This document shows positions 34,543 to 45,226 of a stretch of 64,000 nt of DNA, in pieces. The position numbers and the translations under genes were made by a program. How positions within the stretch are numbered: position 1 is the first letter of the stretch; each line of letters starts with the position of its first letter. The stretch spans positions 175,471 to 239,470 of the forward strand of contig MJGA01000037.1 of assembly GCA_001910725.1 (NCBI GenBank), read 5' to 3'. The stretch comes from Phanerodontia chrysosporium (Eukaryota; Basidiomycota; Agaricomycetes; Polyporales; Phanerochaetaceae). A model generated the notes under the pieces. That model was not told where the DNA came from. It did no database searches and worked only from the letters and a program-made list of their open reading frames with translations.

Positions 34543-35895
34543 ATGGACGAATCTGAAGCTCTCCTCGCCTCCATCCGTCAAGAGGCGGGTGAACGCGGCG
34601 CACAGCTGCGCGACCACGAGATCCCATGGAGAGACAAGCAGCCGTTCCTCGCGTCTCGAGGATATTCGCTTCGACCGCGGTTCCACCAGGGCTGGGTGCC
34701 CTCTTGGGAGCTGCACCCAGGTGCCAATCCGCGGCGATTTGAGGACTACGCATCACTGCCGGTACGTGGGCCCTAGTCTGCCATGTTTCCTTGCTCTGAT
34801 CGTGGACTAGCCCTGGGAAGCGGTCATCGACGCGACGCGAGACGCGGATGGACGGCTCGTGTGTGTCAAGCGTGTAGAAACCGCAGGCTCCGAGATACAG
34901 ATTGCAAGATATTTCTCGTCACCACCCCTCGTCGACCAGCCTCACAATCATTGCATTCCCATCCTCGATAGTTTCACCGACGACGTGGATCCCAACATCT
35001 CATACATTGTTATGCCGCATATGCGAAGGATGAGTGACCCCCCTTTCGAGATAGTCAACGAGATCCTAGACTTCGTGGAACAGCTTCTAGAGGTGCGTGT
35101 TCCAACCGAGCTGCTCATAAGACGCGCCGTTCATTGCTGGTAAACAGGGGATGGCCTTCATGCACGGACACGGAGTGGCACACAGGTTCGCACCAGAGTG
35201 ATCTATCGCACCAGCTTACTCATTACTACCAGGGACGCGGCAGCAACTAATATACTCATGGATGCGGAGCCCATGTACCCACAAGGCTACCATCCTGTAC
35301 AACAAGACCGTCTCCCGTCTCCGGGCTGGCCCAAGACCGCGCCTCACTACACGCGCACGAGTGCACCTCGTCCAGTGCGGTACTACTTTGCCGACTTTGG
35401 CATGTCGACGCACTTCCCTCCAGGCGTGCCGCGCCTCGTGACGAGCGCGTACGGCGCGAACCGCGACGCGCCGGAGCTGTCCGACGTGGTGCCGTACGAC
35501 CCGTTCAAGCTCGACATCTTCGTGCTCGGGAACGTCTTCAAGACCGAGGTGCACGACGTGAGCCCCCTTTTCCGCGGTTCTCGCTCGCGCGCGCGCGCAC
35601 TGACGCGTCTGTCACCCAGAAATACTTCCGCACCGAGTTCCTCGGCCCGCTCATCGCGGCGATGATGCAGCGCGACCCCGCCGCGCGGCCGACGGCGCAG
35701 GAGGCGCTGCAGCGCTGGCGGCACATCAAGACGCGCGTGTCGCTCATCCAGCGCGCGGCGCGCCTGCGCGGGCGCGACGAGGGCCTCGTGTACGCCGTGC
35801 TGTTCGACGTGCTCTCGTTCATCAAGGTGGTGTACATTCTCTCGAAGAAGCTCGCGCGCTGGTCGCTGGGCTGGCTCGTGATGCTGTTTGTGTAG
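34543..35895 (+). CDS. Family A protein kinase c (right-arm copy of b)
   Basis: Mirror copy of kinase b with the same five exons. Exon 1 starts MDESEALLASIRQEAGE; the 38-nt mini-exon at 35148-35185 encodes GMAFMHGHGVAH. HRDAAATNILMD, VCVKRV and YYFADFGMS are intact. Only a few residues differ from b (for example APHYTRTS here against APRYTRTS, and a final GWLVMLFV against GWLAMLFV). The near identity of b and c, against several changes between C2 and C2', suggests purifying selection or gene conversion on the kinase. The C-terminal exons are very GC-rich. Expected to be an active kinase with a hydrophobic tail. Confidence 0.85.
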
Positions 35896-36229
35896 GCGTG
35901 GTGCCCGCGCCGGCTGTGCGCACCCCGATTGTCGGACGGAGGGATCTGCTCTGGATGTACTAGTGCTGGAATCTATTGGATTATCTGCTTCATCGCTACA
36001 CGAGGTGTACATTGGAATTCATCCCTTGCTCATGAGAGCCTGTCGGATGCATTTTGACAAGAACGATGTGACACCTGCCGTGTAGGCCTGAAGTCGGCTA
36101 TGCCACCGTCCGAGCCCAACGACGAAGGCTAAGGAGGACACATGCAGTAGGCTTGTGCCAGAGCAATGGTGCTCATCTCGAGACGCAATATGTACAGCCA
36201 ACTCTGTGGGAGGCGTCGCGCAGCAAAGA

Positions 36230-37037
36230 CAATAGTGCGATGCACCCTGGCCGCTTCTCATGGCACGCGGAGATCCTTCAGCCTTCCCAGCTGGGCACGA
36301 CATGGGTGAGTCATCGATAGCCATGGAACGGCGTATCTGCATGTCGTTCGGAAGGTCTGCATGTCGTCCGGAAGGTTCGACTGCCAGCTACCCGGTCACA
36401 ATACGACACGACTTCCAAGGCAACGCAGACGTCGCGTGCGGATGCGTGAGCGGGAGAGACGGGTGCGCTTGCAGGTTCGCCAGGTGTGGACCCGAGCAGT
36501 GTCGCGAGCTGCAAAGCAACGGGGACAGCGTGGATCAAGGCCCTGGAATGAATATTGTACTCGCCTCGCCGTCGCCGCCGCCAGCCTCGACGACAACTCA
36601 CATCAGCAGTTCTAACTCAGGCGGCGCCATGTAACACTCCGAGACTCCGCGAGGAAAAGTACAAGGACGGCGGTCCGTGCGTGCGTGGCGGTGATGGACG
36701 GTGGGGGCCTGTGTCGGTGTGTTGGCCAGGCTGTTTTGAGAACAAGGACAGAAACGGCGCCGTCATCTTCGGATCACGGTTTGTCGTTGGGCGGCGAGGG
36801 TGCCCGCAGTGAGGACGACGGAGCTCCGTGCGACTAGCCAGGCTGGTATCTGGAGGATGCATGGCAATGCGCAGGCAAGACCGCGACGGCAACGAGGAAA
36901 GCCCAGGACCAGGTCGTGGTGTAGCACAAAGCCAGCGAGACAATGCGCTTTGATCATCCTGATCCGCCAGCGCGTCGGCGCACGGCGTCTGTATTTGGCA
37001 GTAGTTGTACCGTGTTTGGCACTATGAACAATTACGT
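36230..37037. repeat. Dispersed intergenic element, mirrored copy 1
   Basis: Counterpart of 5423-6300 in reverse orientation, with TACAAGGA at 36660 and the arm edge at ATTACGTAAT. It carries a local near-duplication, CTGCATGTCGTCCGGAAGG beside CTGCATGTCGTTCGGAAGG (about 36338-36376), that the left arm lacks. Confidence 0.5.
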
Positions 37038-37550
37038 AATCTGGTCCCAGCACCCTGCTCAACGCGTCCTCTTCCCCGTAAGATACTCACTGGAGCTCCT
37101 GGATTCAAATGTTTGAAGCTCTATCTCCCAGGACTTTGCCAAGAGTGTCTCCACTCTCGCAGCGAGCGAGGCAAACGCCCGCCTATCGCTTACATCGCAC
37201 TACCACACTATGCTCAGTGAGAAGAAGTATTATATATTTAAGTCTGACATCGGAGATCGAGCGTAATTTCCATAGGAGAGTCAAGAGGCTAGAGATAAAT
37301 TTCGGGCGAGCGGCTGTGATTCTGGTTAGTCTGCGCGTGGTGGAAGGCCAGTGTCTCCATACCTCCGTGCTGTCACCGACATCGTTGAGCAAACGACGAA
37401 CAGCTTCAGGGTAGAAAACGTACGTTGACAGACAGCCGCGGCGGCGTGATGAGGCTTGACGGGGATAGCACTTGACTTTGTCTGGGCAAGATGCAGCTCC
37501 TGCCCCATAATCTTCAGCGTGGGATGCTGGGAAGTGGCAGTCAGCAGACA
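37038..37550. other. Region between right arm and helical gene C3
   Basis: No clear gene. A minus-strand reading across 37608-37183 includes YPEAVRRLLNDVGD and might be a 3' exon of C3, but I could not confirm splice sites. Confidence 0.35.
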
Positions 37551-38133
37551 TCACCGCGAGACTTCTGCATGAGGACGTGCCGAGATGAGGTGGTAGTCCT
37601 CCTCGCATTCCTTGTGCAGCTCCTCCATCGCGCGCCGTAGGCTCGCGTACTTGAGCGCTCGCTGCGGCACGGGCAGGGTGCTGTACACATAAGCCTTGTA
37701 CTGCAGCTCTAGAAACTGGTGCCAGTGTCTCCGGGCCCTGTGAGCCCGCGTTCCACCACCGAGACGAACAGGCACCTTACAATCTATACCGGTGCTGGAG
37801 GTGGTACGGGTCCTGGATCCCGAGGACGGCGGCACAGTACGCCCTGCGCCTGCGCTCCGCGTCGGGCTCGCCGTCGCCGATCAGCCGCTTGAGCGCGGCG
37901 AAGGCGCCCTCCAGCAGCGCCGCGACGCGGTCGATGAGGTCCTCGATGCGTTGCAGGAGGTCATTGATCTCGGGCAGGACGTGCTCATAGAGGGCGCCCG
38001 CGCCGCGCTGCCCGATCCAGAGCGCAAAGGGCAGGACGGCGGTACTGGGGTGTGCGGCCATGTGGAGCATGGTCGGCTCCCCTGGTGACTGGGCGGCCAG
38101 CCAGACTTTGAGTAGGTCCGTCGTGTCTGTCAT
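37551..38133 (-). CDS. Small helical protein C3 (family C)
   Basis: Start MTDTTDLLKVWLAAQSPGEP at 38133. The helical core shows VLPEINDLLQRIEDLIDRVA and LLEGAFAALKRLIGDGEPDA, then the family signature RRRRAYCAAVLGIQDPYHLQ, aligning with KKRTAYCNVVLKVQDPHTLE of C2. The intron lies at the equivalent place (after LQHRY). Exon 2 gives RARRHWHQFLELQYKAYVYS, and LHKECEEDYHLIS matches LHKHCIELD of C1. A donor-like GCACGT or GTGATG near 37570 may lead to another exon; otherwise the protein ends EVSR at 37551. Divergent from kinase d, once again pairing a helical gene with a family A kinase. Confidence 0.65.
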
Positions 38134-38559
38134 CGTAGTTGCATCAGCAGGAGAGAATAGGTCTTGGAGCAGTGTAACGTACTTGACATTGTAGGTTTTG
38201 TACTCTAGGGTATCGATTCAAGGCTTAGTGTGACAAAGATCGGCCGGGAGAAGAGCGTTGAGATTGAGCCTCTAGGGCATACGAGCTCATATATCCTGCT
38301 AAGAGCCAGAATCAAGGTATGTCGACCGTACAAGAGGCATTATGAGCAAGTACAAAGTTGCCAAGCAGCAGTCGACATCTCCTTGTGCGTGTTGCGAACG
38401 CGAAAGGTTGGGCGGGCATCCTCTGTGGGACACGTATCCCACGTGGGACTGTCATCACGATCATGTAAGCGTGAGCGAAGCCCGTTGAGCGCTGCCAGTG
38501 CCCTGCGTTTGATCACGCTCTCAGGATGGCTCGTACCTTCCTCTCGCAGACCCCCCACG
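38134..38559. promoter_or_regulatory. Divergent intergenic region of C3 and kinase relic d
   Basis: Contains CTCCTTGTGCGTG at 38379 (recurrent block), a perfect E-box palindrome CCCACGTGGG near 38438, and CATGTAAGCGT at 38463, close to the ATGTAAGCGT seen in the dispersed elements. This is the same motif trio as in the b/C1 promoter. Confidence 0.4.
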
Positions 38560-39720
38560 ATGTCCCCTAGCGTAGCCGAGATAGAGGTCAACATCCGGGC
38601 CAACATGCAGGCCATGGGCCGCGCCAGTGCGGAGCTGCGCGAGCACGAAGAGCTCTGGCGCGACAAGCAGCCGTTCCTCGCGTCGCGTGGATACTCGCTC
38701 CGGCCGCGCTTTCGTCAGGGATGGCGGCCGTCCTGGGAGCTGCAGCCCGACCAGGATTTTATGGACGTTGAAGGCTACTGGCGCCTTCCTGTACGTCTGT
38801 CCGTTGCATTCCCGGTGCACTGTCGTCACGTCGTGCGCAGGGCTGGTACAACATCATCGATGCTACGCGGGACTCGGACGGCCGCCTCGTCTGTATCAAG
38901 CGGGTCCTCAGAGACGGGTCGGAAATGCAGATTGCAACGTACCTGTCCTCTCCCCCGCTGTCGTGCGATCCTCGGAACCGTTGCGCCCCAGTTCTGGACA
39001 GCTTTCACGACGACGATGCACCCTATATCTCGTACATCGTGATGCCTCGTTTGCTGTCAATGTACGAACCATCGTTCGAGCACGTAGACGATGTATTTGC
39101 TTTTGTCGAGCAGGCTCTTGAGGTTGGTTGTCCGCCTTTCAGCTGGTTTGGCCGTTCTGACAGCAGATTCCTCAGAGATGTTGCAGAGACAAATATGCTC
39201 ATGGATGGCACGCCGCTGTACACTCAAGGGTACCACCCAGTTCAGAACACCCTACCTCCGCCCACAAGGTGATCAATATCCAGGACGGCTCCGCGATACA
39301 TGCGCGTTAGCTCCCCGAGGCCCGTACGCTACTACTTTGTGGACTTCGGAATGTCGAGGCGCTTCGAGCCCGGAGAGCCGCGCCTCATGACGGGCGGAAT
39401 GGGTGCCGTCCGCAGCGCGCCGGAGCTCTCGCTCGTGGTTCCGTGTGACCCGTTCAAACTCGACGTATACCTGCTCGGGAACGTGGTACCACCGCGTTGG
39501 ATTCCTTTCCCCCTTGATAGAGTCGGTGATGCAGCATGACCCAAGGGCGCCCCCGTCCGCGCGGGAGGCTCTGCAGCATTGGTGAGAAATCAGGGCGCGG
39601 GTGTGGCGCTTGCAGCGGCTGCACGTCTACGTGGACGTACCGAGAGTTTCGAGCAGGCTTCAATCTTTGAGATACATTCACTCATCAAGGTCGTGTGCCA
39701 TTTCGCGTGGAGACTACTAT
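38560..39720 (+). pseudogene. Family A kinase relic d, missing the HRD exon
   Basis: Starts MSPSVAEIEVNIRANMQAMG and has an intact N-terminal block (WRDKQPFLASRGYSLRPRF) and N-lobe (NIIDATRDSDGRLVCIKRV). After FVEQALE the sequence passes through an intron-like stretch straight to DVAETNMLMDGTPLYTQG. The 38-nt mini-exon encoding the (G)(L/M)AFxHxxxVAH segment is absent, which also breaks the frame (38 is not a multiple of 3). A further frame shift follows near 39271. YYFVDFGMSRRFEPG keeps DFG. Another shift and a stop truncate the C-lobe (SPLIESVMQHDPRAPPSARE then TGA near 39583). Probably a pseudogene, closest to relic a. Confidence 0.78.
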
Positions 39721-39889
39721 ACCGGTGGTTCTCTACTCTGCTCAGACGGTGACATGCTACTACCATATTCTGATATGTTGCGCTGAACCAATGTCGTATC
39801 TTGCTTTGGACAGAGACAAGACTCCTGCAACCGGTTGCACCCCCCGCTAGGTGCCTGTCCCCTCGCAAGCATGTCTTCTGGCAGGAGTG

Positions 39890-40206
39890 GTGTGACCGGA
39901 TTATGTAAGCGTCCGCTCTGCCAAACAAGGTACAACTCCTGCCGGATATGGACGGCATGCGCCGACGCGCTGGCGGATCAAAGTGCATTGTCTCGCTGGC
40001 TTTTGTCACCGGCGACGCCCTCGTCCCGGTCTCTCTTCGACCTCGTCGCATCCGCATGCATACACGAACCTCTACATCCTGGCTGGCTAGCAGGTTACCG
40101 GTGCTCTCCTCGCTCCTCGGGCTGTGGACGCGCCATTCGAGCAACCATGCCCTTGTCCTCGAGACGGCTTGGTGAACACACTGACACATGTTCAGATCAG
40201 CCATGA
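39890..40206. repeat. Dispersed intergenic element, partial copy 3
   Basis: Starts GATTATGTAAGCGTCCGCTC near 39899, then CCAAACAAGGTACAACTCCT and GCTGGCGGATCAAAGTGCAT, closely matching 5421-5525. Similarity fades after about 300 bp. It lies just downstream of kinase relic d. No gene inside. Confidence 0.55.
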
Positions 40207-41626
40207 CCGGCACGGTGAGTACGGAATGCCGTTCTTGCCCTGTGTACGACCATCGCGCTATGTATGGGACGGCCACCAGACTGCAAGATCCGCGTCCTAA
40301 TGCTTGTGCGACGCCTCGTCGTTTGGGGTATTGAGGTACCGTACATCGCTCTCAACTACTCGTAATCTCCGCTCACTAACAGGCATGACATACAGAACCC
40401 CGTAGGCTGCGGCTTAGACGTTGGGAGTGTACCATTAGACAGGACCTCTGCTTCATTCACCGCGTCTGCTCGATAGCGGTCATGGCGTCGGGAAGAGTTA
40501 TACGAGCCGGAGACTGTGCGGTATCAGTGAGTTGGCGGCCCACAATACCACATTTGCACATTCATGGGTTATTCAGACTTCTCCCGTCTCTTCAAGCTAT
40601 CGCACTGCTGGCCGCCAGCGTCTGAAGGCGACGAAGGAGAAGCTGCATGGGCCGAAAGGTCTTCCAGCATAATATCACGCCTGACGACTGCCGTTTGCAT
40701 CATCTCGCTTCGACGCTCACTTACAGGACAAGAGAGGCTACTGTCGAGCATATAGACTCGCTGAAGCCAAAGACAGGTAGCAATCTATTCCAGTTCAATG
40801 TCTCACAGTTTATCGTACCGGCGATGTGTGAGATACTGTTCGAATGCTCCCTCTATTATGCATTGTCTCGGTGAACTCCCTGTAAGCTGCAGAAAGTACC
40901 GTAGCATGCTTAGCAGTCCCCTCGAACGCTTATATGTGAACACCCAGAACGAAATACACTGTCTGAAGCGAGGGCATCCGTTGGTCAAGGGACGGCAGTG
41001 GTGCCAGGGGTCTCAGCTCCCGGGGCTTGGGCGGCTTGCCGCTCAGGCAGCCCTCGCTTTGCATGTCCTCCTCGCTCCTTTGACGTCGACGGCGATGTGC
41101 TACTCTGTGGTTTCTTATATCCCATACATATTCTCAACATGTGTATACCCTCTTCGCCTGGATCTGACTGCCTCTGCCGCCCCCATGCCTGTCTAACCAC
41201 GCAAATGCAACTGCCCTGGGAAGGCTGGGGACGGAACAACGCCCTTCGCAAGCGATGACTCCTGTCATCCTTTCCACTGAGGCATGCAAACTCGGCAGGC
41301 TCTAAGGACTTTGTATACCAGCGGTCTTCGCAGCAGACCATCGGGCTGGACGTCGGCGGATCAGCTACCCTCGCGTCCACTCTGGCCTCTTTGTTTTCTG
41401 CACAGGTACGTGGGTGCGCCTTTGACACGGCCTCCTAGTAACCGGGACCGACATAGCGTCTCTGAAGTGCTGACATTGTCTACCCCCGCAGCATGAATGC
41501 AAAGAAGGCAGGCATGCTATTGTCCCCGCCTTATCCGTCGCTACGAACCCTGCAATGCGTCCCGACATCGCGGTAATACCGCTGGGGAACGTGGGCGGCT
41601 TCCCGTGATCATTGCCGTCCTAAAAG
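40207..41626. other. Gene-poor region upstream of K4
   Basis: No supported protein gene across about 1.4 kb. Near 41389 a TCTTTGTTTTCTGCACAG segment matches the leader region of K3/K3L, and CCCCCGCAGCATGAATG near 41485 might be part of a K4 5' UTR with an intron. Confidence 0.4.
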
Positions 41627-44386
41627 ATGGCGATAAAGGTCGATGTAGAACTCGAGGTCCGTCAACCAAAGTCCACACGCGCAACCATACTCCAGTTCCT
41701 GCCGAATCATACGGTCGATGGCGCAGAACGAGCCCGCATGCAACCTGAGTCTGCTTTTCACTCGTACGTGAATACTGCGTCCATGATATGTCCCTTACTA
41801 AAGGTATGGCTAGACCTCTCAGGGAACTTTTCACACAAAGGAATCTATACGCTATACCTCAAATGTAACAGGGACGAGCGAGCATTCTCAGAACTTCGTC
41901 CGCCCGCGACCGCGACGCCAACTCCAAGCTGGCTATCCGGTACTCCCTGCGCGTTGTAAGCACCTGCACCGCGTCGTCGCTCCAATACTCAGACGATTCC
42001 TGCAGTGCGTTCCCAGTTGGTACATTCGCTCTGCAATTTGAGGTGCGCGGTGGTCCGAAAAGTACATTCGGCTCGCCGCCTAGGGAAGTCTTAGGATGTG
42101 TGGAGGTGCCGCTGTGCGAACTATTATCTGGTGCGTCTAGTCTTCTCGTGATCTCGACAATACCCTGAACAGCGCTCGCCCTCTAGAGGCTCCCCGACCC
42201 TTCCAGCTACTTCCACCCACCTCCCCTATGGGCCACAAGAACAGACAGAGTCCAGGATCTGTCGTCGCCTGCGTGTCCGCGTCTCTCAGCGGAGGACTCG
42301 ACCTCAGGCCCTATAGGGCCCATATCGATGCACATCCGGCACTGCGACCGCTCCGGCGAATCGTTAGCATGATTGGCGACTTCATGGAGCCCTTCAATAA
42401 TGCTTCAATAGCGCGAACGGTTGTAAGTTTGTTGCGGATGGCATTTGAACTCTGCTGACCACACGTTCAGAAAGCGAGCCATGTACTCGCGGGGACGTCG
42501 CTGCAGTTCATTGTCAAGCATCCGCAAGTAGTGCCAGACGTGACTCGCCTGCTTGAACAGAACGTCATCTGGGATCTGTGTCGACAGGTCGAGTTCTACC
42601 TCAGCGTGTTCCGTCACTCGATATGGGAGAGCAAACACTGGTCCCAGAAAGCAAAGACCCACCTCGCAGAGGACCTCTTTCCCGTTGTATCTGGATCCCT
42701 GGCGATCATATTCGGCTTCGCAAACTCGTACCAACGTATGTGCATGTTCTACGAGGTCGCGCGGGATGCCAGCTTACGCTCGTACTCCAGTCATGTCCTA
42801 CAGCTATATGGGCCAGATCTCGAACAAGAGCTGCGACGCTGCCCTTGACTTCCAGTACAAGCTAACGAAGCTTGGTGCGCAAATGTATGGCATCCGCGAC
42901 ATGCAGAAGGCGTTAGCCATGGACAACGCGACGTTCTTCCAGGAGCTAGCGAAGGCATACGCCAGTGAGTTCAAGTCGGAGAAGAGCCCGTCGGGGCCGT
43001 GGATGGAGTTCATGGGTGCTATGCGAGGGAGGATTGCTACCGCCATGTTGGATGGATACAAAGCAGTGAGTAACGTCCTGGTCACTGCTGTAACGAGTAT
43101 TCATGAGCCCCAGTACATCGACCACTCGAGTAAACGTGACGCCTCAGGCGGCGCGCACCTCCGAGGAACTGCGCGGCGGCTCATGGCTACCCTCGCGCAT
43201 AGCTCGCTGATGCTGCCATCGACACTCGAGATCCCGGCGAAGCACATCGGCAAGGATGAGCCCGCACTGCACCATGGTGCGGGGGCGCAGCGCGGTGGGT
43301 ATGGCTCAGTCGTGTTCGCGACGATGCAATGCCCGAGGCGCGGGCGGACGATGCGCATTGCCATCAAGACGATCGACAAGGCGATCGACGCAGAGGCTAT
43401 CAAGGTGCGTGGGTCTTTCGGGTGTGCGGAAGAGCATGCTCACAATGAGTCGCGCAGCACACATATCTCGAGATCCTCAATGGCTGGACCCTGAGTCATC
43501 GACATCTGCTCAAGACGGAGGGCATAGTTCACCGTAAAGGGATGGTGGCTATCGTCAGCGAGAGGATGGAGGGCGGCGTTCTGTCGAAGTACATTCGGGG
43601 CCCGGATGCATTCAGAGGGTTGTCGCCTGAGAGGAAGATCAGGTTGTTGAACCTTTGGGTACGCCCAGCGTCGACATTCAATATCTGACCTTTTGTTCAC
43701 GTCGTGCATTACAGTTAAGGCAAGTTGCAGATGGCATCAAGTACATGCATGACGAGGGTATCGCACACGGTGACTTGCACGCTGTATGTTCTTCTCACAT
43801 CCCTTACTACGGCAAATTCCTGACACGTTTTCCAGGGAAACATCTTTCTCGACACGAGCAACGGCACCAACTACAAGGTCGTCATCGGAGACTTTGGGCT
43901 GTCGATCTACATCGACGCAGCGAGCAACGCCTTCCAATCGACACGCTCCGGCAATGCACGCTACCTCGCCCCGAGCAATGCCTGCCCCGGATCAGCGACG
44001 ACGAGCTCCGGCGCCACCGCGCGATGCACGGCATACCGACGGAGCTAATCTCGGGCTCGCACCGACCGACGACGCAGACGGACCTCTTCTCGTTCGCGAT
44101 GCTCTGCGTTGAGGTGCGTCGATATGTGTCTTCCTGGGTGCGCGCGGTCTGACTCGGAGAGCAGCTGTACACTCAGCAAAAGCCGTTTGCGAATCTGGAT
44201 GATCGGGTGGTAGGGACGGCGATCCTCGAGGGAATGCGCCCGACGCCGCTTCCGCGGGCGATCACAGACCAGCAGAGGTTGTTGAAGCGGGTGGAAACGT
44301 GCTGGAGCCAAAATCCGGCTGCACGCGAGGACGCGGGGAAGCTGCTCAGGGATATGCAACATGTTGCACCGTTCGATGCGCCGTAG
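41627..44386 (+). CDS. Family B C2-helical-TKL protein kinase K4, with one-base frame break
   Basis: Start MAIKVDVELEVRQPKSTRAT at 41627. The C2-like exons contain DLSGNFSHKGIYTLYLKCNR, VGTFALQFEVRGGPKSTFG and CVEVPLCELLSG. The helical middle parallels K3 (SVVACVSASLSGGLDLRPYR, HLAEDLFPVVSGSLAIIFGF, GPWMEFMGAMRGRIATAMLD, GTARRLMATLAHSSLMLPST). Kinase domain: GAQRGGYGSVVFATM, MRIAIKTIDKAID (Lys), MVAIVSERMEGGVLSKYI, GIKYMHDEGIAHGDLHA, GNIFLDTSNG, VVIGDFGLSIYID. At RYLAP the frame breaks: GCCCCGAGCAATGC at 43968 lacks one G needed for APEQC. Coding similarity resumes in the next frame (EQCLPRISDDELRRHRAM) and runs to VAPFDAP with the stop at 44384-44386. Either a sequencing error or a recent knock-out truncating the protein before the C-lobe. 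Confidence 0.75.
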
Positions 44387-44761
44387 AATGTTGTACACTC
44401 GCTTTACAGTGGTGAACTGTACAGACCGCTTCCTGGGACTCTGGTTCTTTACCTTGACTGCAGGTCTGAATTTCTTTCCCGCTTCCGTGGTACACTGGAG
44501 TAGGTCCTATTAGTTGGGTATTGATGGAATCTAAGGGCGAGTTGCAGTAGGACCACGACCTCCTCAAAGACTGTCTCGCTTGTATTTGAACCCGTCGGGC
44601 TGCGTAGGGTGTATAAAGCGTAACGTCCATGCACATGCACACACAGGCGTCGACATCGCCACTGCAACACCCTCTGAGTCGTTGCTGCATGATCATGCCA
44701 GCACCTCAACTCCTCGGCGTAGCACTGCACACGCTCACATCCGCCCCACGCGACCGCGAGG
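44387..44761. other. Short intergenic region between K4 and the tail-anchored gene
   Basis: About 375 bp with no gene seen. A TATA-like GTATAAAGCG lies near 44611, about 150 bp before the next start. Confidence 0.4.
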
Positions 44762-45226
44762 ATGACGGACGCCCCATGCCACGCGCGGCTGCCGCATTTG
44801 CGGCACGACTTGAGCCAAGCGCAATATCAAGCCGACGCCCTGCTTGCATGGATAGTAGAGAGACTGAACGCGAGCGCAAAGGCCCTCGAGGGGCTCGCTG
44901 TGCTCACCCGGCCGCCTGCCCCTCGGACAAGCTCGACCGTGTTGCAGAGCGGCTTGACCGGTGTGTCGCAACTCTTATGAGGGCATCTGTCGGTTTGCTG
45001 ATGTGCCAGGGCGTACTGCAGATGTAGGGAGCTGTCGCAGGCCCTCTCAGAAGATATGCAGACGCAGGCCGCCGCGTCGCAGATCGCGCAAAATCGACCC
45101 TCGCAGCGCGAAGACGTGCGGAGACTTCGAACAGCGAGCGAGGGCCATGGGCTTTCGCAGACGGTGGTCAACGTCTATGTGGCGGTTCTGGTGGGCCTTG
45201 TCGCACTTGCTGTAGGTCATAGATAA
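44762..45226 (+). CDS. Small helical protein with C-terminal membrane anchor (C6)
   Basis: Exon 1 starts MTDAPCHARLPHLRHDLSQA and is helical (YQADALLAWIVERLNASAKA). It runs to about 44965, followed by an intron-like stretch ending GCAGATGTAG near 45028. Exon 2 reads ELSQALSEDMQTQAAASQIA, then REDVRRLRTASEGHG, and closes with a hydrophobic segment VVNVYVAVLVGLVALAVGHR before the TAA at 45226. The exact donor is unresolved: the obvious GTGTGT site does not give a clean phase. A single membrane segment at the very C-terminus is the mark of tail-anchored proteins. I do not recognise the family, and similarity to the C1-C5 helical proteins is not clear. Confidence 0.5.

Larger units (their letters stand above)
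28885..37037. repeat. Right arm of large inverted duplication
   Basis: About 8,153 bp, the reverse complement of 5,423-13,573. The inner limit lies within the K3 gene (CCTTCGAAAA at 28885). The outer limit is at ATTACGTAAT (37031-37040), where the left arm has TGACGTAA. Contents in order: 5' two-thirds of K3 (-), helical C2' (-), intergenic element, helical C1' (-), kinase c (+), intergenic element. Small indels and substitutions separate it from the left arm, so the two are not one sequence assembled twice without change. Confidence 0.95.

Noticed and set aside
5423..37037. The inverted arms as a DNA transposon or composite element
   Set aside because: No transposase or reverse transcriptase reading, and no terminal inverted repeat or target-site duplication that I could see at the edges. 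A segmental duplication fits better.
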